Assembly (NCBI GenBank): GCA_965216425.1
Contig: CBDCFV010000007.1
Location: 1 to 64,000 of the forward strand
From: CBDCFV01 sp965216425
GTDB lineage: Bacteria; Chloroflexota; Dehalococcoidia; Lucifugimonadales; UBA3495
Direction: 5' to 3'
DNA: 64,000 nucleotides
The notes under the pieces are model-generated. The model did not search any database. It worked only from the letters and a program-made list of their open reading frames with translations, and was not told where the DNA came from. This document shows positions 27,362-37,032 of this stretch, piece by piece. Made by a program: the position numbers and the translations under genes. Positions within the stretch are counted from its first letter, which is position 1, and every line of letters begins with the position of its first letter.

Positions 27362-28360
27362 ATGCTGACCACCGTTGCCGCTGGCCGGGTATATGACTAT
27401 AGCTACTGTATAGGCATGTACAGTCAGTCCGGCCGGGGATTTTGGGCTCCCCAAGATTTCGCCCTGGGATCGAACGGTAGAATTTATGTGTTGAGCCGCG
27501 GTGTGGAACAATTGGGTCAGCGTGTCAGTAAGATCACCTTCGACCACGAGTTTCAAGGTCAGTTCGGGTCCGTCGGCGCGGAAGACGGGCGCTTTGTATG
27601 GCCCCGTTCAATTGATTTAGACCGTCACGGACGAGTGTTCGTTTCGGACGAGTATGTCAACCGGATAACCATATACGATGGAGAGGGTGCTTATCGGTAT
27701 CATTGGGGCAGGTCCGGCAGTGAAGACGGGCAGCTAAACGGACCGTCAGGAATTGCTTTCGATTCCCGCGGAACCCTTTGGGTGGTGGACAGCTTGAATC
27801 ACCGGGTGCAAAGTTTCAGCCAACTCGGTGAGTTTCAGTCCAAGTTTGGGAAGCAAGGCGGAGGTGACGGAGAGCTGGATATGCCATGGGGCATCTGCGT
27901 CGACCGTCAGGACAAGATCTACGTCGCGGATTGGGGAAATAACCGGGTGCAAAAATTTGCCCCCAATGGAGAGTTGCTCGTTAAGTTCGAAAGCTCCAAC
28001 CCCGGGGTGGGCTCTCTCAAAGGGCCATCCGGTGTAGCAGTGGACTCAGCTGGGGATGTATACGTAACTGATTGGGGGAACCACCGCGTCCAGATCTACG
28101 CCGCAGACGGCCAATATATTACGGCGCTCGTCGGTGACGCCCAAGAGCCTTCGCTCTGGACCCAGACTTACATCGACGCCAATCCGGATATCATCAAAGC
28201 CAGGCGGCGGACAGATCTGGAGCCTGAATGGCGGTTCCGGCGACCGGTGGCTGTCAACGTTGACTCGAATGACCGGGTCATAGTTTTGGAGTCCTACCAG
28301 CATCGGCTTCAAATCTATAACAAGCTAAAGGACTACGAAGAACCCTCAATGAACTTGTAG
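27362..28360 (+). CDS. NHL-repeat beta-propeller protein
   Basis: 332 residues forming about six NHL blades. Repeats such as PSGIAFDSRGTLWVVDSLNH, PWGICVDRQDKIYVADWGNN and PSGVAVDSAGDVYVTDWGNH each end in RVQ plus an aromatic residue. There is no signal peptide or catalytic motif, so a binding scaffold is likely. It is the last gene of the DUF1800-DUF1501 cluster. Confidence 0.92.
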   Translation: MLTTVAAGRVYDYSYCIGMYSQSGRGFWAPQDFALGSNGRIYVLSRGVEQLGQRVSKITFDHEFQGQFGSVGAEDGRFVWPRSIDLDRHGRVFVSDEYVNRITIYDGEGAYRYHWGRSGSEDGQLNGPSGIAFDSRGTLWVVDSLNHRVQSFSQLGEFQSKFGKQGGGDGELDMPWGICVDRQDKIYVADWGNNRVQKFAPNGELLVKFESSNPGVGSLKGPSGVAVDSAGDVYVTDWGNHRVQIYAADGQYITALVGDAQEPSLWTQTYIDANPDIIKARRRTDLEPEWRFRRPVAVNVDSNDRVIVLESYQHRLQIYNKLKDYEEPSMNL

Positions 28361-28528
28361 GCGCCTGCGCGCTTCCACACCTGTGCGCGTTCCCAGGCAC
28401 TTTCCCACGATGTGGTGCGTCAGAGACGCCGGCGGGGTGCTGTGACGTTGAGGCGCATCCCTACGCTGGCAAGGAAGGCATCCAGGTTGACCTTCAGACC
28501 CCCGCGGGAAAAGAGGTCGTCGATAAGC

Positions 28529-29518
28529 TGATCAACGACAATTAGATCTGCCGCTGGCGCTGACTATTTTTGCCGGTCACAAATGGTAATCATCCGGTAC
28601 GGAGGTACCGGATTGATAAGAGACCAGCAAGTGATGCTATTGAGGCAGAAGAGGAAGCAAGGAAAGAAACAACAGACGGCGGCAGCCGTGGCCGGGATGA
28701 GCGAGCGGTCGGCGCGCAAGTGGCAGAGCGGCCCGCTGCCGTCGGGGACCAGTCAGGATCGCTGGTGGCGTACCCGGCCCGACCCCTTCGACGGGGTCTG
28801 GGAGGAGGAAATCGAGCCCCTGCTCAGGGGTGAAGCCGCCGGCAGGCTCAGGGCAACGACGACTACAGGACTGGCGGGGATTGCACGATCCGGACCAGGA
28901 GGTCTACTTCCCGCGGGAGTATCCACCGGGCCGCGAGGCCCAGATCGATTTCACCCGCTGCAACTCCCTGGGAGTCACCATCAGCGGCCGGCCCTACCGC
29001 CACCTGCTGTTCCAGCTGGTATTGAGCCATTCGGGCTGGCGCTACGCCGAAGTGGTTGCCGGCGAGACCTTCCTGGCCCTGAAGCAGGGACTCCAGAACG
29101 CCCTCTGGAAACTGGGCGGAGCGCCCCTGATGATACGCTCCGACAACACCTCAGCATTGACCCACGAGATAAAGCGCAGCCGCGGCCGTGCACTCAATGA
29201 CAGTTACGCCGAGCTTCTGGACCACTACGGCCTGCGCTCCACACCGATCAATTCCGGGGAATCCCACGAAAACGGCGTCGCAGAGCAGGCCGACTACCGT
29301 CTGAAGGACGCCCTCGACCAGGCCATCATGCTGCGGGGCAGCCGCGATTTCGATTCCGTTGACGCTTACACCGGCTTCGTCGGCAAGGTGGAGGACCGGC
29401 GCCACCGGCTGGTAAAGGAAAAGCTGGAGCAGGAACTTCCTCATCTGCAGTGCCTGCCGCCAGCTCCTGTGCCGGAATACGTCAACTACCGGGCCAGGGT
29501 GCGCAAGTGGAGCACCGT
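28529..29518 (+). mobile_element. IS21 copy 1, truncated
   Basis: The left end TGATCAACGACAATTAG and inner repeat GCTGACTATTTTTGCCGG are present. The istA reading (RDQQVMLLRQKRKQGKKQQT...) is broken by a deletion of about 50 bp near 28865 relative to copy 2. It continues as DPDQEVYFP...RSDNTSALTHEIKRSRGRAL and is cut after VRKWST by IS1182-II at 29519. istB and the right end are gone. Confidence 0.85.
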
Positions 29519-29522
29519 CTAG

Positions 29523-31084
29523 CAGCCCGTCCGAGAAACAAGGTTGGTGAGCCATTGAGGGTATGATGGTGCGGAGCATCAGACGAGCGGAGCGGTCAAT
29601 GAGCAAGACCTACCTTCCCTACGATCCGGACCAGCAGTTGCTGCTGCCGGCGGCCCTCCAGGAATGGCTGCCCGAGGATCACTTGGCCTACTTCATCTCC
29701 GACGTGGTGGACCAGTTGGACCTCTCGGTCATCACCGCACGCTACGAGCAGGAAAGGCGGGGCGGCCCTCCCTACCATCCCAGGATGATGGTGAAGGTGC
29801 TGCTCTACGGCTACTGCACCGGTGTGGCATCGTCCAGGCGCATCGCCCAGAGGCTGCACGAGGACATAGCCTTCCGGGTGCTGGCGGCGAACAACACGCC
29901 GGACTTCCGCACCATCTCCGACTTCCGAAAGGACCACCTGGAGGCGTTGGGGGATTTGTTCCTGCAGGTGCTGGCGTTGTGCCAGCAGGCAGGACTGGTG
30001 AAGCTGGGGCACGTGGCGCTGGACGGCACCAAGGTGAGGGCTAACGCCTCAAAGCACAAGGCGATGAGCTACGGGCGGATGAAAGAGAAGGAAGCGCAGT
30101 TGCAGGCCGAGGTGGACGAGTTGCTCCGCAAGGCGCAGGAGGTGGACGAGGAGGAGGACCGCCGCTACGGGAAGGACAGGCGTGGGGATGAGTTGCCGGA
30201 GGAACTGGCCTTCCGGGAGAGCCGGCTGCGGAAGATAAGGGAGGCCAAGGCGGCGCTGGAGGCCGAGGCCCTGGCGGAGGCGGAGCAGGCTGAGTCCGAG
30301 GGCCGCAATCACCCCGGGGTGCCTGATGACAAGGCGCAACGGAACTTCACTGACCCGGACTCCCGGATCATGCCCGGTCCGGGAGGGAGGGACTTCCAGC
30401 AGTCCTACAACTGTCAGGCGGTGGTGGACAGCGAGCACCAGGTGATCGTGGCGGCCCGTGCCACCGATCAGCCCTCGGACAAGGGTCAGGCCGTGAGCAT
30501 GATTGAGGAGACCATCCTGAACGTGGGCGCGGTGCCGAAAGAGGTATCCGCCGACGCCGGATACTACTCGGCCAAGGAGGTGGAGGAACTCTACGCCCTG
30601 GGAGTTGACCCGTTCGTCGCGCCGGAGAAAACCCGCCACGGCTGGGTGCCGCCACCGGCGCCCCGCGGCCGCATACCCAAGGGACTGTCGGCCAGGGACC
30701 GGATGCGCCGCAAGCTGCGGACGAAACGGGGCAGGGAACGCTACGCCCTTCGAATGGAGACGGTGGAACCGGTATTCGGCCAGATCAAGCAGGGCCGGGG
30801 CTTCCGGCAGTTCCTGCTTCGGGGTCTGGCGAAGGTGAACCGGGAGTGGCTGCTCATCTGCGTCGGCCACAACCTGCTCAAGCTGTTCCGCTTCGGGGCC
30901 GGGATGTCCGGCAAGGTGAGAGGCAAGGGCGCCACTGGGAACAACAAGGCCACGTGCCGGACCATGGCCAGTGGGATTTTCAAGCGACAATCCGCATGTG
31001 CCTAACCCCACCACGCAAGAACTGTTGCCGCAGGGCAATCCCGGCTGACCGACACCGCCAGTCGGTCAATCCTCAGACAGGCTG
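29523..31084 (+). mobile_element. IS1182-II, apparently complete
   Basis: 1562 bp with ends CAGCCCGTCCGAGA / TCAGACAGGCTG bounded by CTAG at 29519-29522 and 31085-31088. It inserted into IS21 copy 1 and abuts the IS5 element. Confidence 0.85.
29599..31005 (+). CDS. IS1182 family transposase, intact
   Basis: 468 residues from ATG 29599. The N-terminal DUF772 domain reads YLPYDPDQQLLLPAALQEWL, MVKVLLYGYCTGVASSRRIA and TISDFRKDHLEAL. The catalytic part has HVALDGTKVRANASKHKAMS, SYNCQAVVDSEHQVIVAARA, EVSADAGYYSAKEVEEL and the C-terminal ETVEPVFGQIKQGRGFRQF with the glutamate. It belongs to a different IS1182 subgroup from 9517-11310. All motifs look intact. Confidence 0.92.
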   Translation: MSKTYLPYDPDQQLLLPAALQEWLPEDHLAYFISDVVDQLDLSVITARYEQERRGGPPYHPRMMVKVLLYGYCTGVASSRRIAQRLHEDIAFRVLAANNTPDFRTISDFRKDHLEALGDLFLQVLALCQQAGLVKLGHVALDGTKVRANASKHKAMSYGRMKEKEAQLQAEVDELLRKAQEVDEEEDRRYGKDRRGDELPEELAFRESRLRKIREAKAALEAEALAEAEQAESEGRNHPGVPDDKAQRNFTDPDSRIMPGPGGRDFQQSYNCQAVVDSEHQVIVAARATDQPSDKGQAVSMIEETILNVGAVPKEVSADAGYYSAKEVEELYALGVDPFVAPEKTRHGWVPPPAPRGRIPKGLSARDRMRRKLRTKRGRERYALRMETVEPVFGQIKQGRGFRQFLLRGLAKVNREWLLICVGHNLLKLFRFGAGMSGKVRGKGATGNNKATCRTMASGIFKRQSACA

Positions 31085-31163
31085 CTAGGAATCCTCTGAA
31101 CAAGTTGGGTGGGATGTGGCATAGTAAGGATGAACCTGCCATGTCGTTGGAGGATGAAGGTAG

Positions 31164-32136
31164 ATGGACCAGCCGACTTTTTCCGACCTGGAATACCAGG
31201 GCAAGAAGCGCAAGACCCGACGGGAACTCTTCCTGGAACGGATGGATGGCCTGATTCCCTGGCAGTTGCTGGAGGACCCACTCCGTCCCTTCTACCCAAA
31301 GGCCGGAAGGGGGCGCCATCCATATCCTCTGCCCACCACGCTGAGAACTCACTGTATCCAGCTTTTCTACAACTTGAGCGACCCCGGCATGGAGGCCCCC
31401 CGCTTTCGTGAGGGCAGGCTCTGCTCTACGAGTCTGAGCCGGTGCGGCGGTTCGTGGGGCTGAAGTTCTCAGGCCCCCTGCCCGACGAGACCACCATCCT
31501 CAACTTCCGTCATGTCCTGGAAAAGAACAACTTGGGGCAGGGCTTTCTGGAGGAGATCAACGCCAACCTGGAGTCCCTGGGACTGAAGCTGCGGGAGGGA
31601 ACCATCGTGGACGCCATCATCATCGAGGCCCCGTCCTCCACCAAGAACCGTGCCAGGGAGCGGGACCCGGAGATGCATCAGACAAAGAAGGGGAACCAGT
31701 GGCATTTCGGGATGAAGGCACACATTGGGGTGGACGCCGGCACGGGCATAGTGCATAGCATGAGCGCAACGGGGGCTAACGTACACGATGTTACGGAGGC
31801 TCACAAACTGCCGCACGGCGGTGAGACGGTGGTGTGGGGCGACGCTGGGTATCAGGGGGTCACAAGAGGCAGGAGAACCTGGGGCTGGAGGTGGAATGGC
31901 GGGTGGCGATGCGTCCGGGGCAGCGCCGGAAGCTGGAGCCCGGGAGCGAAGAGGCGCTGGCGGAAAAAGTGAAGGCATCGGTGAGGGCCAAGGTGGAGCA
32001 TCCATTTCTGAAGGTAAAGTGTCGGTTCGGGTACACTAAGGTACGCTATCGGGGTCTGGCAAAGAACATGGAGCGGCTTGCGCTGCTGTTCGGGCTGGGC
32101 AACCTGCTGACGGCGGAGGGTCAACTGACGGCGTAG
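31164..32136 (+). pseudogene. IS5 family transposase, two shifts
   Basis: From ATG 31164 (MDQPTFSDLEYQGKKRKTRR) the N-terminal domain is in frame until DPGMEA, where PAL 8 (31396-31420) shifts it. It continues as ALYESEPVRRFVGL...LNFRHVLEKN, DAIIIEAPSSTKNRARERDP and GMKAHIGVDAGTGIVHSMSA in the next frame. One base is missing at about 31858 after WGDAGYQG. The C-terminus (FLKVKCRFGYTKVRYRGL) is in a third frame to TAG 32134-32136. The catalytic DDE pattern is otherwise readable. Confidence 0.85.
31396..31420 (-). repeat. Palindromic insert (PAL) 8
   Basis: The stem CCCCCGC/GTGAGGG-type hairpin ends in GGCAGGCT. It inserted into the IS5 transposase after GMEA and reads PRFREGRLC. Confidence 0.8.
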
Positions 32137-32317
32137 TGCGCATAACTGCGGGACAACGCCGGTCTCAGGGCCGCATCAAGCCTCCAACAGCCCAGTCAGG
32201 GGCTAAACTCAAGGGGCTGAATGCTGGACAGCAAGCCCTAGACCGCAGTTCTCACTCCCCTTCTCCGCTCCGTCAAACACAACCCAGGCCAAAACGGCCT
32301 TGTTCAGAGGATTCCTA

Positions 32318-32400
32318 AACTAAAGCCAAGGTGGGATGTGCATTTGCGGGACGCAGGGAATCGGGCAGGGAGGATTGGATGAGACCTGCAGCTTTGCCGG
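32318..32400 (-). repeat. Solo right end of IS630-I
   Basis: AACTAAAGCCAAGGTGGGAT and GTGCATTTGCGGGA match the reversed right end of IS630-I. No partner end is present, so it is a remnant cut by the IS5 element or its predecessor. Confidence 0.7.
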
Positions 32401-32446
32401 TCTGTATGGGCTGGACCCTTCGGCACGGAGGCGCCGTTCAAGAACT

Positions 32447-33814
32447 TCAACCCCGGAGCAAGTCCGTCAAACCGCTGACCGGTCCCGTCTCCTCCAGTAG
32501 GTCCAGGCAGGACAGGACTTCCGCTGCCGTTGCGTCGGACAGGGACTGCGACGCGCAGTCCCTGAACTTCTCCCGGACCTCCTCCACAGTCACGCCCCGC
32601 AGGGCGCCGCTGCTAGCGCGGTGCGCTTGCTGCCGGAGTACGCTGCCGTCCTTCAGATGTACCTCAACCTCGTTGTAGCCCTCGGTCCAACTTGGCTTGC
32701 CCTCGTTGCCCGGGATGCGCCGCATATCTATGCGGGGAATCAGCGACTGGGCTTCGGGACGCAACACCTGCCCGTCGGTGAAGGACTGCAGCCCTACCCG
32801 CCGGTCCAGCAGGGCGGCCGCCAGACAATACTGCATACTGAACTTTCCTTCCAGCGACGACACCGGGCGGGAGTGAATTAACGAGCGAGGCGGGTCGAAG
32901 TCCACCATTACCTCGATCCTGTCCACCGCCTCCGGGTCGATGGCGCCCCGGGACAGTAAGTTGAAGATGGCATCCAGGGCAAGGTGGGCGCTGCCGCAGC
33001 AGGGGTACTTCTTAATTTCGATTCCCGATTCCACCAGGTAGCGTTTGTTCTCCAGGTTTTCCACCACCTGCTCGCTGTTAAAGCCCTGACCGCCGGAGAA
33101 GGCCCGGATGAACCCGAACCGGCCTTCCAAGACATCCTGGCTGGCTGTGAAACCGTCCCGCACCAGCTTGGCCGAAACAACCCCGGCCCGGGCGGCGTCC
33201 CCGGCGTGGAAAGGCTTGGTCATGGTGCCGAAGTTCTGCCGCAGTCCCGATGCCTGGGAGGCAGCCAGTGATATGGCCATTGTCGCCTGTTGCGAGTCCA
33301 GGCCGATTATCCTGCTGGCCGCTGCCGCCGCTCCGATAGCCCCCAAGGGGCCGGTGGGATGCCACCCCAAGTCATCGTAATAGGCTTCACTCAGGGCCTC
33401 GCCCACGCCGCAGGCCACCTCGAACCCAGCCATGTAGCCCAGCAGCATCTCCCTGCCGGAAGCTCCGGTTTCCTCGGCCACAGCAAGAGCGGCGGGCAGC
33501 AGGACAGCGGTTGGGTGCGTCTTGGTTATCTGGGTAATGTCATCGTAGTCCAGGGCGTGGGCCATGGCCCCGTTGACGAGGGCAGCGTTGGCCGCCGAGG
33601 TCCTGAATCCCCGGCCCACGACGCTGGCGGCGGGAGCGCTACTCTCGGCGGAGACGTAGCGGCAAAGGATGTCCGCCAAGGGTTCCTGGCAACCGACCAG
33701 CATACACGCCAGGCAGTCCATAATCGCTGCCTTGGCCGCTTCGACCGCCTCGGGCGGGAAGTCTTCTATATCGATGCCGGTCACATATTCGCCAATGCCT
33801 CTGGTGATGTCCAT
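32447..33814 (-). CDS. MmgE/PrpD family protein
   Basis: 455 residues from ATG 33814 (AGGAGGT 6 bp upstream). It is a 2-methylcitrate dehydratase/cis-aconitate decarboxylase-like fold: FPPEAVEAAKAAIMDCLACM near the start, NAALVNGAMAHALDYDDITQ with the active-site DYDD, HPTAVLLPAALAVAEETG, and KPFHAGDAARAGVVSAKL (His/Lys region). SGIEIKKYPCCGSAHLALDA is typical of the lid. The substrate is unknown. It is the last gene of a four-gene minus-strand cluster starting at 36582, so a role in breaking down a small organic acid is plausible. Confidence 0.9.
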   Translation of the reverse strand: MDITRGIGEYVTGIDIEDFPPEAVEAAKAAIMDCLACMLVGCQEPLADILCRYVSAESSAPAASVVGRGFRTSAANAALVNGAMAHALDYDDITQITKTHPTAVLLPAALAVAEETGASGREMLLGYMAGFEVACGVGEALSEAYYDDLGWHPTGPLGAIGAAAAASRIIGLDSQQATMAISLAASQASGLRQNFGTMTKPFHAGDAARAGVVSAKLVRDGFTASQDVLEGRFGFIRAFSGGQGFNSEQVVENLENKRYLVESGIEIKKYPCCGSAHLALDAIFNLLSRGAIDPEAVDRIEVMVDFDPPRSLIHSRPVSSLEGKFSMQYCLAAALLDRRVGLQSFTDGQVLRPEAQSLIPRIDMRRIPGNEGKPSWTEGYNEVEVHLKDGSVLRQQAHRASSGALRGVTVEEVREKFRDCASQSLSDATAAEVLSCLDLLEETGPVSGLTDLLRG

Positions 33815-33957
33815 GAGGGACCTCCTGCGGTTTGGGCCGGATGCGATGCTACCATGGGGCAGGTGGGGATGGGAATTGCCGCCATGCCGGGCGGGTGTCC
33901 AGCGGCTGTCAGCCATCCGGGGGAGGCCAGTGGGTCCTTTCAAGCAAGCCCAGAGGT

Positions 33958-34812
33958 TCAGACCCGAACCACGTCGGGAATGTCTTCCTCCACTCCCACC
34001 AGGAAGTCCCGGACCAAGCGGTTGAAGGTTTCCGGTTTCTCTGCCATCGGCAAGTGCCCGCAGTTGTCTATCACGTTCAGCCTGGAGTTGGGAAGAGTGG
34101 AACGCAGGGCTTCTCCCTGTTCCACGGGCGCCAGCCCGTCCTGCCGGCCCCAGACCAGCAGGGTCTCGGCTTCAATGACTGGAAGCATAGCCGTCATCTC
34201 CGGGTCGGCGCACCCCTCTTTGACCAATTCGGCAACCAAGTCCCGGCCCTTCCATTGGCGTTCGAACTCCGGGCCTCTCCGCACGTTCTCCCACTCCGCG
34301 CCGAATCCGTAGGACTGGGCGGTGGCGATGAGGCCCAGCTTGGCAAACACTGCGGTGGCGAAGGATTCCTGGTCCAAGCCGGCCAGGTCCGGGGAAGCAG
34401 CCGGGGGGAAGTCCAATCCCATCGGGCTTGCCATTATCATCCGGCTGACCCGCCCAGGGCTTCGGACCGCCGCTTTCAGCCCAATCCACCCGCCGATGGA
34501 GTGACCCACCAACGTGGCCCGTTCCAATTCCAGGGCGTCCATCAAGTCCAGGACCAAACCGGCGTAATCAGCGACGGACTGCAGCGATTCCGGCGGCCGG
34601 CCTTCACGCCATCCCGGCAACTGGGGCAGGTAGGTCAGGGCGGTGGTGCCCAAGGCCATGTGACAGGCTTCCCACTTGCCGGCTCCGCCCAGACCGTGAA
34701 GGTAAAGCACCGGATCGATGCCCTCGTCGGCGCCGCCCATCAAACAGGAAATGTCGAACCCGCCGGCCTGGACTACCTTGCGGCTGAAAATGGACCCGTC
34801 AGCGGCTCCCAT
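33958..34812 (-). CDS. Alpha/beta hydrolase
   Basis: 284 residues. The oxyanion region is VLYLHGLGGAGKWEA, the nucleophile elbow is GHSIGG (Ser near 104), the acid Asp is in LLVWGRQDGLAPVEQGE, and the catalytic His is in VIDNCGHLPMAEKPE, a complete triad. This pattern resembles C-C bond hydrolases and esterases of aromatic or cyclic compound breakdown. The exact reaction is unknown. AGAGGTGGG precedes ATG 34812. It lies in the same cluster as the PrpD-like protein downstream and the monooxygenase upstream, which supports a ring-opening or ester-cleavage role. Confidence 0.9.
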   Translation of the reverse strand: MGAADGSIFSRKVVQAGGFDISCLMGGADEGIDPVLYLHGLGGAGKWEACHMALGTTALTYLPQLPGWREGRPPESLQSVADYAGLVLDLMDALELERATLVGHSIGGWIGLKAAVRSPGRVSRMIMASPMGLDFPPAASPDLAGLDQESFATAVFAKLGLIATAQSYGFGAEWENVRRGPEFERQWKGRDLVAELVKEGCADPEMTAMLPVIEAETLLVWGRQDGLAPVEQGEALRSTLPNSRLNVIDNCGHLPMAEKPETFNRLVRDFLVGVEEDIPDVVRV

Positions 34813-34862
34813 AAGCCCACCTCTTTGGCATCATCCCCGCTCCGATGTAAGATTCCACGGGG

Positions 34863-35372
34863 TCAGGCCGTTTCATTCCACCAGAGCTTGACGCACTCAA
34901 GCTCGAAGTACGATTCGTTGGCTTCGGGGTCCGGCAGAGGGGACTCCTCGGGAAGAGTGACCCCAAAGCGAATCACGTAGTCCTCGCCCGACTCGGCCCG
35001 CTTCTGCACCGTCCGAGCGGAGCCCGGAGCCCGCTGGTCGGCTATCCCGGAAAAGTCTCCGTAGCGGCCTTGGAACATAACGGTGCGCTCCGAGCCGGTC
35101 CTGTAGTAAGTCTCCAGAGTTATCTCCGCATCGTCCGACACCTGAACACCCTGCCCGTCCACCAAGCACAACCGCATGGCGCAGCCCCGGTGCTCGGAGG
35201 TGGGCCCTACGAAAATCAGGAGGTATGGTACTCCGTCGGGCCCTGGCGGGGGCACCAACATCTCCCAGCCGATGGAGACTTTTCCTTCTCCGGCCTCATG
35301 AAATTCGCCCCGGGTCTCCAAGGACTCCCGGGTCAGGGTATAGTTAAAATCTTCATACAATGGAAGGGTCAT
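34863..35372 (-). CDS. Hypothetical protein in catabolic cluster
   Basis: 169 residues from ATG 35372, beta-rich (GKVSIGWEMLVPPPG, YLLIFVGPTSEHRGCAMRLC, DDAEITLETYYRTGSERTVM). I recognise no family and see no signal peptide or membrane segment. It lies between the monooxygenase (43 bp) and the hydrolase (50 bp) on the same strand, so it is probably co-transcribed with them. The start is uncertain because no strong ribosome site precedes it. Confidence 0.65.
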   Translation of the reverse strand: MTLPLYEDFNYTLTRESLETRGEFHEAGEGKVSIGWEMLVPPPGPDGVPYLLIFVGPTSEHRGCAMRLCLVDGQGVQVSDDAEITLETYYRTGSERTVMFQGRYGDFSGIADQRAPGSARTVQKRAESGEDYVIRFGVTLPEESPLPDPEANESYFELECVKLWWNETA

Positions 35373-35415
35373 TTTTCTTTCGTTGCCATTTCTCGTTTGA
35401 GCAGCGACCCTGAAT

Positions 35416-36582
35416 CTAAACTGCCCCGGTTTGCTTCTCCGGGGCCCTGGCCTCACGGGCGTTGATGTCCCTAAGCCGCGGCATAACCTCCTCAGCAAAC
35501 AGGCGCTTTGACTTCATGACGTTCTCGTGGGTGTTCTTGCCCACCCGGAACATGCCCAGGAAATGGCCATAGCCGGCGGTCTGCATGTCGTTGGCCAGCC
35601 ATTCAGTTACGTAGTCGGGGTCGCCGCAAACGATGAAGCCGGTCTCCCGAAGCTTTTCAAAAGGGGTGCCAGGCCCAGGCATCTCAGCCCCTGAGGAGCG
35701 CTTGCGGTACTGGTAGGACCGGTCGGTCTGCAAGCCCGGAACCGGGGCGGGCACCTGCACCGGGCGGCTGAAGGTGGTGAGGCGACGGACGTACATCACA
35801 GCTTCGCGGCACTCGTCTATTGCTTGGTCGGTGGTCTCGGCCACGTGGATGTAGCGGGAGCCAATGAAATACTCAGGGCCGGCGTCCCAGCCGAATTGCT
35901 CCCTGGCTACTTCCTGGTAGTACTCAAAGGCGTCTTGAAACACCACCGTGGGGTTCCAAACCCGGGCTATGGGAAGACGGTGCCGGGCGGCGAATTCTAT
36001 TGTCTCGGCGGAGCCGGCGGGCATCCAGATGGGTAGCGGGTCTTGAATCGGACGCGGCCAGACAGAGACCGCCTTCAGGTTGTAGAAGTCGCCCTGGTAG
36101 TCGAAGATTTCCTCAGTCAGGCACTTCTTGACGATTTCGTAGGACTCGGCGAAGCGCGCGCGGCTGCTGAAGGGGTCCACGTTGTAGGACACGTACTCCT
36201 GTGGCACCCCGCGGACGATGCCACCGATGAAACGGCCCCCTGAGAGCACGTCCAGTTGGGCGAACTCCTCGGCAGTCTGCACCGGGTGCCGCAGGGGCAG
36301 AACGTGGCCGATGACGCCGACCTTCATCCGCTTGGTCCGGGCAATCAGGGCAGCGGCCAACACGGTGCATGACGGGTTGATGTTGAAGTAGGTGAAGTGG
36401 TGCTCATTGACGAAGGCGCCGTCGAAGCCCAGTTCCTCGCACAGCTCCCATTCCTCCAAGTGCTCTTGATAGGTGAGGGCCGCCAACCGGGGGTCGCAGA
36501 ACTTGTTGGTCTGGCGTGACTCAGGCCCGATTTCGTCGGGAATACCGGGATAGGTAGTCTCATCAAAGCTGTAAAACTTCAT
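35416..36582 (-). CDS. LLM-class flavin-dependent monooxygenase
   Basis: 388 residues. Luciferase-like hallmarks are CEELGFDGAFVNEHHFTYFN, TKRMKVGVIGHVLPLRHPVQ, EEFAQLDVLSGGRFIGGIVR and GVPQEYVSYNVDPFSSRARF. GGGAGC lies before ATG 36582. It is the first gene of the cluster with the hypothetical protein, the hydrolase and the PrpD-like protein. A model in which a flavin oxygenase opens the pathway and the hydrolase and dehydratase-like enzyme follow is reasonable but not proven. Confidence 0.9.
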   Translation of the reverse strand: MKFYSFDETTYPGIPDEIGPESRQTNKFCDPRLAALTYQEHLEEWELCEELGFDGAFVNEHHFTYFNINPSCTVLAAALIARTKRMKVGVIGHVLPLRHPVQTAEEFAQLDVLSGGRFIGGIVRGVPQEYVSYNVDPFSSRARFAESYEIVKKCLTEEIFDYQGDFYNLKAVSVWPRPIQDPLPIWMPAGSAETIEFAARHRLPIARVWNPTVVFQDAFEYYQEVAREQFGWDAGPEYFIGSRYIHVAETTDQAIDECREAVMYVRRLTTFSRPVQVPAPVPGLQTDRSYQYRKRSSGAEMPGPGTPFEKLRETGFIVCGDPDYVTEWLANDMQTAGYGHFLGMFRVGKNTHENVMKSKRLFAEEVMPRLRDINAREARAPEKQTGAV

Positions 36583-37032
36583 GATCGTTCAAGCTCCCTG
36601 TACTCAGACAATGGCTCGCCTTGGGGATTGAAACTTACGAGCCCGAAACCCCGGCAGCACCTTTGGGCCAAGCCTATATTGATTGGATTGGGCTGTCAAC
36701 GTTCATGGCTGGGGGTAGCCCAGCCCGAAAAAACAAGGTTCCGTGGCAACGATATTGTTGCTGCACGGGGTTTTGTACATTGCTGGCGTAGACAGGGGTT
36801 GCGACTATTCATCCTTCTATATTGGCGCTGTTGGACAGATCCAAATCCCGGATACAGTCACTGGCGCTCTGAGGGTCCGGTCTTCCTCTTACGACTGGAT
36901 TCAACCATTCACTCGCCCAATATCTTTCAAATCTTGTAGTAACAGAGAGCAGGCCTTGCCTCTGAAGTTGGTTATTCGATGGACAGGGCTGTATAGTACC
37001 TGCGTGCCGCAAATCCAACGACGAGGGATGAT
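36583..37032. other. Divergent promoter region
   Basis: 450 bp between divergent catabolic genes, with no gene I can support. AT-richer stretches occur around 36770-36960. No repeat or IS end is recognised. Confidence 0.5.

Larger units (their letters stand above)
31088..32315 (+). mobile_element. IS5 family element, degenerate
   Basis: 1228 bp with perfect 17-bp inverted ends GGAATCCTCTGAACAAG, flanked by TA (31086-31087, 32316-32317). It shares the left CTAG with IS1182-II and lies against an IS630-I end remnant on the right. Confidence 0.88.
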
